From an uncultured Phascolarctobacterium sp. (GTDB lineage Bacteria > Bacillota > Negativicutes > Acidaminococcales > Acidaminococcaceae): 5,547 bases of DNA. Made by a program: the position numbers and the translations under genes. The notes under the pieces were generated by a model. That model had not been told where the DNA came from and did not search any database. It saw only the letters and a list, made by a program, of their open reading frames with translations. Numbering within the stretch: the stretch's first letter is position 1; each line of letters opens with the position of its first letter. The stretch covers positions 1 through 5,547 of the forward strand of contig URGS01000050.1 of the NCBI GenBank assembly GCA_900547415.1, in the 5' to 3' direction. Below, in pieces: positions 1 through 4,943 of this stretch.

Positions 1-778
1 CAAGAGTAACACCCTTGGAAGAGGTGGAACTCCAAAATTTGTTGTTGCCAGCATAGATGCCGACGTGGGATGCACCGGCCTCATAGGTGGTAAAGAATAC
101 TAAATCTCCAGGCTTGAGCTGACTTTTAGTAACAAATATACCCTGTAAGGCCTGAGCGTCTGCAGTACGGGGCAGCATAGCCTTCTTTTTCTGGAAAACA
201 TACTGAACATAGCCAGAGCAGTCAAAGCCCTTGGGTGTGGTACCTCCGAAAACATAGGGGACACCCTTATGCTTGGAAGCTGCCTTGACAATATCTGTAC
301 CTTTAACCTTACTGATTCCTTCCTTAGTGAAGGCAACCCAGTTCAGCTTGCGATAGGTTTTATCGTCCAGTTTACCAGTGTGCTTCAAACCATTGTCCTT
401 TTGAAATTTTTTTAGAGCAGTTTCCGTAGCCTCGGATAGGTGTCCGTTAGGTTTTTCACTGCTATAGCCTAAAAGCAGCAGCTTTTGCTGAGCTACCTTG
501 GTTTTCCAGTCGCTTGCCGACTTAGTTGCTTTAGGTTGCTTTTTTTCATTTCTTTTTGAGGTCGAAACTTTTTCAGCCTTTTTGTCAGCTTTAGAATTAG
601 TTTCTAAGGCTTTGGCCTGTGGGGCAGGAGAAAGAATCTTTCCAGATGCAGAAACCGGTACATTACTGACAACTACTGCAGTATTTTTAGTATTTACTTG
701 TTCTTTTGCTATTGCCAGCTGAGGCAAGCTGCCGAGGCAAGCCACAGTAAGCAGTATTCCTAGAAAAGCTCTTTTCAT
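1..778 (-). CDS. Secreted NlpC/P60 peptidoglycan endopeptidase with PG-binding domain (3' end missing)
   Basis: Probable cell-wall hydrolase, cutting peptide stems of peptidoglycan as NlpC/P60 cysteine peptidases do. The reading frame starts at ATG 778-776, 8 nt after an AGGG, and is open for 259 codons to the window edge, so the C-terminus is missing. Residues 1-24 form a signal peptide (KR, then a hydrophobic core, ending LAIA before KEQ). Cys14 after TVA is only a poor lipobox. Residues 25-90 are a Lys/Ala/Ser-rich linker. Residues about 91-146 fit a PG_binding_1 domain (LLLLGY, ALKKFQKDNGL, TGKLDDKTYRKL). From about 160 comes the NlpC/P60 domain, with catalytic Cys187 in FDCSGYVQYVF and His238 in SHVGIYAG. 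The position usually held by the third catalytic His is Ser250 (KFWSS). It starts 22 bp after the radical SAM gene and probably shares its transcript. Family call firm; exact bond cleaved unknown. Confidence 0.93.
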   Translation of the reverse strand, partial: MKRAFLGILLTVACLGSLPQLAIAKEQVNTKNTAVVVSNVPVSASGKILSPAPQAKALETNSKADKKAEKVSTSKRNEKKQPKATKSASDWKTKVAQQKLLLLGYSSEKPNGHLSEATETALKKFQKDNGLKHTGKLDDKTYRKLNWVAFTKEGISKVKGTDIVKAASKHKGVPYVFGGTTPKGFDCSGYVQYVFQKKKAMLPRTADAQALQGIFVTKSQLKPGDLVFFTTYEAGASHVGIYAGNNKFWSSTSSKGVTL

Positions 779-800
779 CCTAATAACCCTATAAATTTTC

Positions 801-1694
801 TTAACTGTAATTGTAAATATCCCAGGACTTCAGCTTGCTGAGTTCCTGAATGCAATAATCAATATCCTTAAGCAGTCGTTCTTTGTCCTGCGGCAGGGTT
901 GCTGCCAGAGGAACATAATTGGAGACATGGTTGCTGCGGAACAGACAATGATGTCCTTCAGGCAGATTAATATGCTCCATCATTAAATGCAGCTCCTGCA
1001 TAAGTCCAGCAGGAGAAAGGGGATTGAAATTGCCTGCTTCATATTGGTCTAAAAGCTCACTGCCTCTGTAAAGCATCAGGCAGAGTGCACTGACCATATT
1101 GGGTTTAATAATATTGATAGCTTCTGCAGTTGCCAAGGCGTGACGAGCGCTGCCTTCTACGCCGGCAATACCGAGAATGACCATCATGGACAGCTTCATG
1201 CCACTGGCTGTAACGCGGCGGCCTGCTTCAATTGCTTCTTCTGCATTAACGCCCTTGTTAACGGCCTTTAAGGTAGCATCGTCACCTGTTTCCATACCAT
1301 AGTACAAAAGTTGGAGACCTGCCTCTTTCAACTGACGCAGCTCATCTTCACTTTTGCGGAGAATATCCTTGGGTGCTGCATAGGAAGAAACTCGTTGCAA
1401 CTTAGGAAATTGCTCTCTTAAAACTTGGAGAATTTTCAGCAGCTTGGCAGTAGGTAATACCAGAGCATCGCCATCTGCTAAAAATACACGGCGTACTTTA
1501 TTTTTGCCATAGGAAGCCGCCATTGCAATTTGGCGGGAAATTTCTTCGTCTTTGAGTATCTGGAAGGGCACGCCGCGATACATATTGCAATAGGTGCATT
1601 TATTGTGGGCGCAGCCACGGGTAACTCTTAAAATAAAGCTATCTGCCTCACTGGGAGGTCTGAAAACAGGGGTATCATAGTTGTCAAAAAACAT
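801..1694 (-). CDS. Radical SAM protein with CX4CX2C cluster motif
   Basis: A 297-residue radical SAM enzyme of unknown substrate, expected to be cytoplasmic and to bind a [4Fe-4S] cluster plus S-adenosylmethionine. The start is ATG 1694-1692, preceded at 7 nt by AGGAG. Near the N-terminus FRPPSEADS leads into RGCAHNKCTYCNMYRG. The cluster cysteines are Cys28, Cys33 and Cys36, spaced CX4CX2C rather than the classical CX3CX2C. I recall this spacing from COG1032-like proteins that carry the same FRPPSEA and CxHN(K/R)CT(F/Y)C signature. Later elements fit the half-barrel: LADGDAL, a Gly-rich YYGMETGDD segment typical of the SAM-binding region, and MMVILGIAG. No SPASM, TRAM or B12-binding domain is visible, and the length is normal for a single-domain member. 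It is the first gene of a likely two-gene unit with the NlpC/P60 hydrolase. That pairing does not reveal its reaction. Confidence 0.93.
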   Translation of the reverse strand: MFFDNYDTPVFRPPSEADSFILRVTRGCAHNKCTYCNMYRGVPFQILKDEEISRQIAMAASYGKNKVRRVFLADGDALVLPTAKLLKILQVLREQFPKLQRVSSYAAPKDILRKSEDELRQLKEAGLQLLYYGMETGDDATLKAVNKGVNAEEAIEAGRRVTASGMKLSMMVILGIAGVEGSARHALATAEAINIIKPNMVSALCLMLYRGSELLDQYEAGNFNPLSPAGLMQELHLMMEHINLPEGHHCLFRSNHVSNYVPLAATLPQDKERLLKDIDYCIQELSKLKSWDIYNYS

Positions 1695-1782
1695 AGTATT
1701 TCTCCTTTATGCTCACATTTGAATCATCTGGCGCCAGTGAGTTCGGGAAATAGTGTAATTATTAATACACTTTTTTCTTTCT

Positions 1783-1811
1783 ATTATACTAAATTTTTTT
1801 TGATTTGTAAC
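1783..1811 (-). promoter_or_regulatory. Predicted promoter of the radical SAM-NlpC unit
   Basis: Minus-strand -35 GTTACA (1811-1806), 17-bp spacer containing a run of A, and a perfect -10 TATAAT (1788-1783). Transcription would start near 1776, leaving a leader of about 80 nt. The -35 box matches consensus at only 4 of 6 positions. An imperfect 18-bp palindrome (GTGTA...TACAC, 1753-1770) lies just downstream of the predicted start and could be an operator. Confidence 0.55.
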
Positions 1812-1925
1812 GTGTATATGAAAACTTTTTGTTACTTTTCTTACAAAGAATTTGTGAATTTTACTGGTATTGTAATATGTAGTGTACTAAATAGGCGTAA
1901 ATAGTATAATATGTTAGTGTATAAT

Positions 1926-1954
1926 TTGACAGCGTTTAGCTTTATGTATAAACT
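1926..1954 (+). promoter_or_regulatory. Predicted promoter of tcdA
   Basis: A perfect -35 TTGACA (1926-1931) is followed after 17 bp by TAAACT (1949-1954), or after 15 bp by TATAAA (1947-1952). The start site would be near 1960, just upstream of the AGGAGG ribosome binding site (1965-1970). Two other TATAAT boxes (1905-1910 and 1920-1925) lie upstream without a recognisable -35, so the real start could be further back. Confidence 0.5.
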
Positions 1955-1977
1955 AAGCTTAAAAAGGAGGAAGAAAT

Positions 1978-2715
1978 ATGCAGTATCAGTTTGCTAGAAC
2001 AGAGCTGCTTTTAGGACGAGCAGCCTTAGATAAATTACGCAGCTGTCATGTGGCAGTGTTTGGAATAGGCGGTGTAGGAGGGTATACCGTAGAGGCTTTA
2101 GCACGAAGTGGTGTGGAGCATTTTACTTTGGTGGATAGTGATACAGTCAGTGTAACTAATCTGAACCGCCAGATTATTGCTTTACAAGATACTATTGGCA
2201 GATACAAGGTAGATGTAATGGCTGAACGTATTAAAAATATTAATCCTGAGGCTGTTGTCGAAGTGCACAGATGTTTCTTTTTGCCTGAAAACCAAGATGA
2301 GTTTGATTTTTCTAAGTATGATTACGTAGTAGATGCAGTAGATACGGTTGCTGCAAAAATTGCTATAATTATGAAAGCTAAAGAAGCAGGGGTGCCTGTC
2401 GTAAGCAGTATGGGCGCCGGCAACAAGATGAATCCAGCTATGTTCGAAGTGGCGGATATCTACAAGACCTCTGTTTGCCCGTTGGCAAGGGTAATGCGCC
2501 AAGCCATGAAAAAACGTAATGTAAAGCATTTAAAGGTAGTCTATTCCAAGGAGCTGCCATTGAAGCCAGCTTCTGATATGGCAGAATATGCAGAGGACGG
2601 TGTGCAGAAGCGCAGCCTGCCTGGAAGTAATGCATTTACGCCATCTGTTGCAGGACTCATTATTGCATCAGAGGTTGTTAAGGATTTAGTAGATTATCAC
2701 TCACAGTATGAGTAA
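1978..2715 (+). CDS. tcdA: tRNA threonylcarbamoyladenosine dehydratase (TcdA, E1-like)
   Basis: E1-like enzyme that uses ATP to dehydrate t6A at position 37 of ANN-decoding tRNAs to the cyclic form ct6A; cytoplasmic. ATG 1978 lies 7 nt after a perfect AGGAGG. Visible motifs, in order: nucleotide-binding GIGGVGGYTVEALARSGV (residues 29-46), LVDSDTVSVTNLNRQI (51-66) with the acidic residues and NRQ arginine of E1-like enzymes, AERIKNINPE (82-91), VVDAVDTVAAK (117-127), SSMGAGNKMNP (143-153), and a C-terminal LPGSNAFTPSVAGLIIASEVV. Only three cysteines occur (23, 99, 167), so the paired CX2C zinc site of MoeB/ThiF is absent, which favours TcdA. At 245 residues it is slightly shorter than the E. 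coli protein. It has its own promoter and terminator, and no csdA/csdE-like sulfur-transfer gene lies beside it. Alternative: another YgdL-type E1 homologue. Confidence 0.93.
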   Translation: MQYQFARTELLLGRAALDKLRSCHVAVFGIGGVGGYTVEALARSGVEHFTLVDSDTVSVTNLNRQIIALQDTIGRYKVDVMAERIKNINPEAVVEVHRCFFLPENQDEFDFSKYDYVVDAVDTVAAKIAIIMKAKEAGVPVVSSMGAGNKMNPAMFEVADIYKTSVCPLARVMRQAMKKRNVKHLKVVYSKELPLKPASDMAEYAEDGVQKRSLPGSNAFTPSVAGLIIASEVVKDLVDYHSQYE

Positions 2716-2717
2716 AA

Positions 2718-2778
2718 AAGAGCAGCTATTGCTGAAATACGAGAGTATCGTAAATCAGCAGTAGCTGCTTTTGTTTTT
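2718..2778. terminator. Long bidirectional intrinsic terminator between tcdA and the MBL remnant
   Basis: The arms 2721-2735 and 2755-2769 pair over 15 bp with a single G-U wobble. Three weaker pairs extend the base, and a 5-bp inner stem (TACGA 2738-2742 with TCGTA 2748-2752) extends the top. The right flank is T-rich (TTTTGTTTTT) and the left flank carries an A run (2714-2719) that reads as U on the minus strand. The hairpin can therefore stop transcription from both convergent sides. The tcdA stop codon (2713-2715) abuts its base. Confidence 0.88.
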
Positions 2779-3208
2779 AAAGACTGTATAGAATTCCATT
2801 TTCCGGAAAAATAAATTGCGTTCTGCATTCTGGGTCGCACATAAGCTTTTGTTCTATGGTTTGTCCTGAATGTTTATCTGAGCAGTGGACAACAACTGCT
2901 TGCCTGGGATTTATTTTTTTGACGAATTCTACCGTTTCCTGATAATCATCATGGAGAGTAAAGTCTAAATCGCAGACATGGTAATTTGGGGGGATGCACG
3001 ATGGTGGTTGTGTGCCTATTATAATGTGTGGATGAGCCATAGAATTGGGCTTAACTGCGTGATTATTAGCTTCCAGCATAGGAATACCTATTTTTTCCAT
3101 GTATAAAATTACTTCCATTACTGCTTTATCTAGGTAGATTTCACCACTGAGGCCAGTTTCCTTTATGCAGCTGTTTAGTGCTTTGAGACATTCCATACCT
3201 TTTGACAC
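2777..3208 (-). pseudogene. C-terminal remnant of an MBL-fold (beta-CASP/RMMBL-like) hydrolase
   Basis: The open frame gives 143 residues from a GTG at 3208. The sequence resembles only the last third of a metallo-beta-lactamase-fold, beta-CASP-type protein. IYLDKAVMEV resembles the IYVDG segment. HIIIGTQPP sits where the (I/V)(V/A)SSGM strand is expected. LDFTLHDDYQETVEFVKKIN followed by PRQAVVVHC matches the HxDxxELxxF...P...VH pattern of the C-terminal RMMBL motif. FIFPENGILYSL looks like a natural C-terminus. The HxHxDH metal-binding motif and the whole N-terminal fold are missing. A stop precedes the GTG in frame, and no Shine-Dalgarno sequence is properly placed before the GTG or the internal ATG (Met5). 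The gene most likely lost its 5' two-thirds, though expression of a short protein cannot be excluded. Family assignment is from motif resemblance only. Confidence 0.5.
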
Positions 3209-3339
3209 TGCTTTGGCTCATACCTGCCATCACATATACCTTCTTGAGTATTTTTCGTGCTTTGGTTGAATGTAGTTTATCAGCCTTCAGCGCTAATATA
3301 AGTGACTAAGTTACTTTAAATACTGCCCTAAAGATAAAT

Positions 3340-3368
3340 TTGACGAAAAATTTTATTTCTATTATGAT
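3340..3368 (+). promoter_or_regulatory. Promoter of the Crp/Fnr regulator gene
   Basis: The -35 TTGACG (3340-3345) and -10 TATGAT (3363-3368) are separated by exactly 17 bp, each box one base from consensus. The start site should lie near 3375, giving a leader of about 50 nt before the ATG at 3426. An FNR-like box begins at the last base of the -10. Confidence 0.75.
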
Positions 3369-3381
3369 TGATATAGATAAA
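3368..3381. promoter_or_regulatory. Candidate FNR-type operator over the regulator's own start site
   Basis: TTGAT-ATAG-ATAAA matches 9 of the 10 defined bases of the FNR box TTGATNNNNATCAA. It overlaps the end of the -10 and the predicted start site, a position typical of repression. The downstream protein has the ExxSR recognition-helix pattern of FNR-type factors, so autorepression is a sensible reading. The surroundings are AT-rich and chance matches are possible. Confidence 0.4.
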
Positions 3382-3425
3382 GCTTTACGTTGGATAAAAT
3401 TTGTTTAGGTATAGGGGCGAGTAAA

Positions 3426-4088
3426 ATGACAGATAGTGCAGAAGTTTTTAATGAATATTTTCCTTTTTGGAGTAATTTGGATAAAAGCGAGCAGGAGCAG
3501 CTGTGTCGTAATTCTCGGTTAGTAAAGTACAGTAAGGGACAAAATGTTCATGGAGGGAATATCTGTACAGGTATGATTATAGTACGCTCCGGTTGCTTGC
3601 GTGCGTATATGCTTTCTGAAGAGGGTCGTGAAATTACTCTTTATCGACTGCGTCCCGGTGAAATATGTATGCTGTCTGCCTCTTGCGTACTGCAGACCAT
3701 TACCTTTGATGTCTTTGTAGATGCGGAGGAGGATAGCCAATGCTATCTTGTGAATGGACCTGCATTTAAGGAGCTTTCTGAACGTAATATGCTGGTTAAA
3801 AATTATGCTCTTGAAACAGCTGTAGGACGATTTTCTGATGTAATGTGGATTATGCAGGAAATCCTTTTTATGAGTATGGATAGGCGTGTAGCAAAATTCC
3901 TGCTAAATGAGGCTGGAGATGGTGATGTTGTAAAGCTTACTCATGAGCAGATTGCAAAATATATGGGCTCTGCTAGGGAGGTAATTTCGCGCATGGTTAA
4001 GTACTTTGCGGCAGAAGGCGTTATCACAAGCTCCAGAGGATCCATAAAAATTGTTGATAAAGAAAAGCTCAGGGCGTTGGCTGACTGA
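3426..4088 (+). CDS. Crp/Fnr-family transcriptional regulator, Cys-rich sensor domain
   Basis: DNA-binding regulator of 220 residues. I choose ATG 3426 because AGGGG (3413-3417) sits 8 nt upstream. A TTG at 3390 is also in frame but lacks such a site. The N-terminal half is a cyclic-nucleotide-binding-type beta-barrel: YSKGQNVHGG, MIIVRSGCLRAYMLSEEGREITLYRLRPGE and EEDSQCYLV. The long dimerisation helix spans about residues 120-155. The C-terminal winged helix-turn-helix has LTHEQIAKYMG (171-181) and recognition helix SAREVISRMVKYF (182-194). Its RExxSR combines the ExxSR of FNR with the Arg used by CRP. Six cysteines (27, 47, 57, 81, 87, 106) all lie in the sensor half, and there is no N-terminal FNR-like cysteine cluster. 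The barrel lacks the usual cAMP phosphate-binding RxS signature, so a redox, metal or gas signal is likelier than cAMP. It is transcribed alone between its promoter and a terminator. Confidence 0.92.
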   Translation: MTDSAEVFNEYFPFWSNLDKSEQEQLCRNSRLVKYSKGQNVHGGNICTGMIIVRSGCLRAYMLSEEGREITLYRLRPGEICMLSASCVLQTITFDVFVDAEEDSQCYLVNGPAFKELSERNMLVKNYALETAVGRFSDVMWIMQEILFMSMDRRVAKFLLNEAGDGDVVKLTHEQIAKYMGSAREVISRMVKYFAAEGVITSSRGSIKIVDKEKLRALAD

Positions 4089-4130
4089 GGCTATTGTTGG
4101 CCAGACGCTGCAGGTGCTCCATAAAATTAG

Positions 4131-4166
4131 AAAAGCATGAATACCTCTAAGGTATCCATGCTTTTT
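4131..4166. terminator. Bidirectional terminator between the regulator and cold-shock genes
   Basis: The arms AAAAGCATGAATACC (4131-4145) and GGTATCCATGCTTTT (4151-4165) pair over 15 positions with one A-C mismatch around a 5-nt TCTAA loop. The plus strand ends in TTTTT, and the minus strand continues into CTTTTCTAATTTT. The hairpin therefore serves both the regulator gene and the convergent cold-shock gene, whose stop codon is only 3 bp away. Confidence 0.88.
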
Positions 4167-4168
4167 CT

Positions 4169-4372
4169 CTAGTCGATAGGCGTAACATTGATTGCCATAT
4201 AGCCATCAGGACGACGGGCGATGTCATACTGAACACGATCGCCTTCACAGAGAGTACGGAAGCCTTCCATGTTAATGGAAGTAAAATGTACAAAGGCATC
4301 CTCTGTTTCAGAAATGGCAATAAAGCCATAGCCTCTTTCCGGGTTGAACCACTTGACTCTGCCAAGCATCAT
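4169..4372 (-). CDS. Cold-shock domain protein (CspA family)
   Basis: Small single-stranded nucleic acid-binding protein of 67 residues, expected to act as a cytoplasmic RNA chaperone. An AGGAGG (4385-4380) lies 7 nt before ATG 4372, which is followed at once by a second ATG. Both would give the same fold. The five-stranded OB fold is recognisable: GRVKWFNPERGYGFI contains RNP1 (RGYGFI, residues 13-18), and DAFVHF (25-30) contains RNP2. GFRTLCEGDRVQYDI matches the usual GFKxLxEGqxVxFxV stretch. The C-terminal strand ARRPDGYMAINVTPID departs from the common GPQAxNV ending, and Cys42 is unusual, but the aromatic RNA-binding face is intact. It has its own promoter about 60 nt upstream and lies downstream of an orphan glycine riboswitch. 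No long cspA-type cold-responsive leader is needed from the predicted start. Confidence 0.95.
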   Translation of the reverse strand: MMLGRVKWFNPERGYGFIAISETEDAFVHFTSINMEGFRTLCEGDRVQYDIARRPDGYMAINVTPID

Positions 4373-4437
4373 ATAGAAACCTCCTTTCGGAAATTTGTAT
4401 ATGAGATCTGTATGGTTCGTTATTGCTTTCAAATAAA

Positions 4438-4466
4438 ATTATAGACTGGTTAAAGCGAAAAATCAA
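4438..4466 (-). promoter_or_regulatory. Promoter of the cold-shock gene
   Basis: Minus-strand -35 TTGATT (4466-4461), 17-bp spacer and perfect -10 TATAAT (4443-4438). Transcription should begin near 4431 and give a leader of about 60 nt. The gene therefore does not depend on transcription through the riboswitch. Confidence 0.75.
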
Positions 4467-4500
4467 TAGAAATATTGAGCTTAGTCGAATAAAGATTTTG

Positions 4501-4531
4501 AAAAACAAAAAAACAAACCCTGTTATTGGGT
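4501..4531 (-). terminator. Weak intrinsic terminator after the gcvT remnant
   Basis: On the minus strand ACCC (4531-4528), a 7-nt loop and GGGT (4520-4517) are followed by TTGTTTTTTTGTTTTT. The stem is only 4 bp, but the T-tract is long. It may be the original terminator of a glycine cleavage operon, brought next to the gcvT start by deletion. Confidence 0.4.
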
Positions 4532-4623
4532 GCAGCAGGTAACCGGCAAAGGAAATAATTTTTCCGCCTTCGGCTACATGCACATCATAAAGAGGTGTTT
4601 TTAATTCTATATTAAAGCTCCTT
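4527..4623 (-). pseudogene. gcvT: 5' remnant of gcvT (glycine cleavage system T protein) with ATA in place of the start codon
   Basis: On the minus strand AAGGAG (4623-4618) is followed after 7 nt by ATA GAA TTA AAA ACA CCT. The 28 codons from 4610 translate as IELKTPLYDVHVAEGG then KIISFAGYLLHP, closely matching the conserved N-terminus of aminomethyltransferase GcvT, whose pattern is (M)xxxTPLYxxHVxxGGKmvDFAGw.LP. Similarity ends at codon 26-28, where an unrelated T-rich stretch begins, so about 90 percent of the gene is gone. ATA stands exactly where ATG is expected, so even the fragment probably is not translated. The usual DFAG is SFAG. A glycine riboswitch lies directly upstream, the known arrangement for gcvT operons, which independently supports the assignment. 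The frame stays open into the cold-shock gene by chance. Confidence 0.85.
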
Positions 4624-4660
4624 GCGTCAATAGATATAACTGGGGAAATGTTTTGGGTAT

Positions 4661-4707
4661 AAAAAAGAGACACAATACTCCCACCTGTAGTGAAAGATTG
4701 TGCCTCT
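4661..4707 (-). terminator. Riboswitch expression-platform terminator
   Basis: On the minus strand AGAGGCACAAT (4707-4697) pairs with ATTGTGTCTCT (4676-4666) over 11 bp with one G-U pair, followed by TTTTTT (4666-4661). The first four bases, AGAG, are also the 3' strand of P1 of the second glycine aptamer. P1 and the terminator are therefore mutually exclusive, as in an ON switch where glycine stabilises P1 and allows read-through. Confidence 0.85.
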
Positions 4708-4860
4708 GTGTTTAACCTGAAAGATTCTCCGCTATTGCGAATTGCTTCTTTGGTGCATTATTGCTTTCCATAGTTACGTCCGAAGCCGGTCCTTTTGCCT
4801 GAGAGTTATTGCGTCCCCTTCGGCGCTGCAAAGCAGTCTCTCCTGATTTCATCATCCGAA
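4704..4860 (-). promoter_or_regulatory. Tandem glycine riboswitch, orphaned
   Basis: Transcribed on the minus strand. Aptamer 1 (about 4843-4789) has GGAGAG, a CTGC-TTT-GCAG hairpin, GCGCCGAAGGGGACGCAA and ACTCTCAGGCAAAAGGAC, all signature parts of the glycine aptamer (P2 is GAGAG with CTCTC). After a linker containing CGGACG comes aptamer 2 (about 4769-4704): GGAAAG, GCACCAAAGAAGCAA, a CGC-AATA-GCG hairpin and ATCTTTCAGGTTAAACACAGAG, with P2 as GAAAG with CTTTC. Aptamer 2 departs from consensus where CACCGAAGG and AGGxAAAAGGAC are expected, and it lacks a clear hairpin before CACC. I could not find a convincing P1 for aptamer 1. The class binds two glycines and usually switches on gcvT operons or glycine transporters. 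Here only a gcvT stub follows. Confidence 0.92.
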
Positions 4861-4915
4861 CATGTCTTGCTGGATATATTATTGTTTGTACATCTTGGAT
4901 AATAGCTTTAAGCTT

Positions 4916-4943
4916 ATTATGGCTAAAAACATGCTTGTGTCAA
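4916..4943 (-). promoter_or_regulatory. Promoter of the glycine riboswitch transcript
   Basis: Minus-strand -35 TTGACA (4943-4938, perfect), 16-bp spacer and -10 CATAAT (4921-4916, five of six). Transcription should start near 4909, about 65 nt before the GGAGAG of aptamer 1. A quasi-palindrome, TAATAAGCTTAAAGCTATTA (4919-4900), covers the predicted start. The promoter looks intact although its gene is gone. Confidence 0.7.

Larger units (their letters stand above)
3209..3425. other. Intergenic region between the MBL remnant and the regulator gene
   Basis: The right half carries the regulator promoter and leader. The left half (3209-3330) has stop codons in the frame of the MBL remnant, and I recognise no protein homology in any minus-strand frame. 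Two similar minus-strand stretches, GGTATGAGCCAAAGCAGT and GGAATGTCTCAAAGCACT, fall at the broken 5' end of the remnant and may be chance. Confidence 0.5.

Noticed and set aside
498..722. 74-codon plus-strand frame opposite the NlpC/P60 gene
   Set aside because: Shadow of the low-complexity linker and PG-binding region of the real minus-strand gene; no ribosome binding site or homology.
1719..1904. 61-codon plus-strand frame in the divergent promoter region
   Set aside because: AT-rich composition rich in Phe/Ile/Tyr codons, no ribosome binding site, and it overlaps the predicted minus-strand promoter.
2182..2635. Two minus-strand frames opposite tcdA
   Set aside because: They are antisense to the strongly conserved E1-like coding sequence and have no start signals or recognisable motifs.
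3390..3425. TTG start 12 codons upstream in the Crp/Fnr gene
   Set aside because: There is no ribosome binding site before the TTG, while ATG 3426 has AGGGG at 8 nt and gives a typical family length.
4370..4432. Upstream in-frame start for the cold-shock gene (MKAITNHTD...)
   Set aside because: The extension would translate the perfect AGGAGG and begins at about the predicted transcription start. ATG 4372 has the ideal spacing and gives the normal Csp length.
4308..4673. Minus-strand open frame of 121 codons spanning the gcvT stub and overlapping the cold-shock gene
   Set aside because: Its GTG lies inside the riboswitch terminator and only codons 22-49 have homology (GcvT). The rest is out-of-frame csp and spacer, so I report the gcvT remnant instead.
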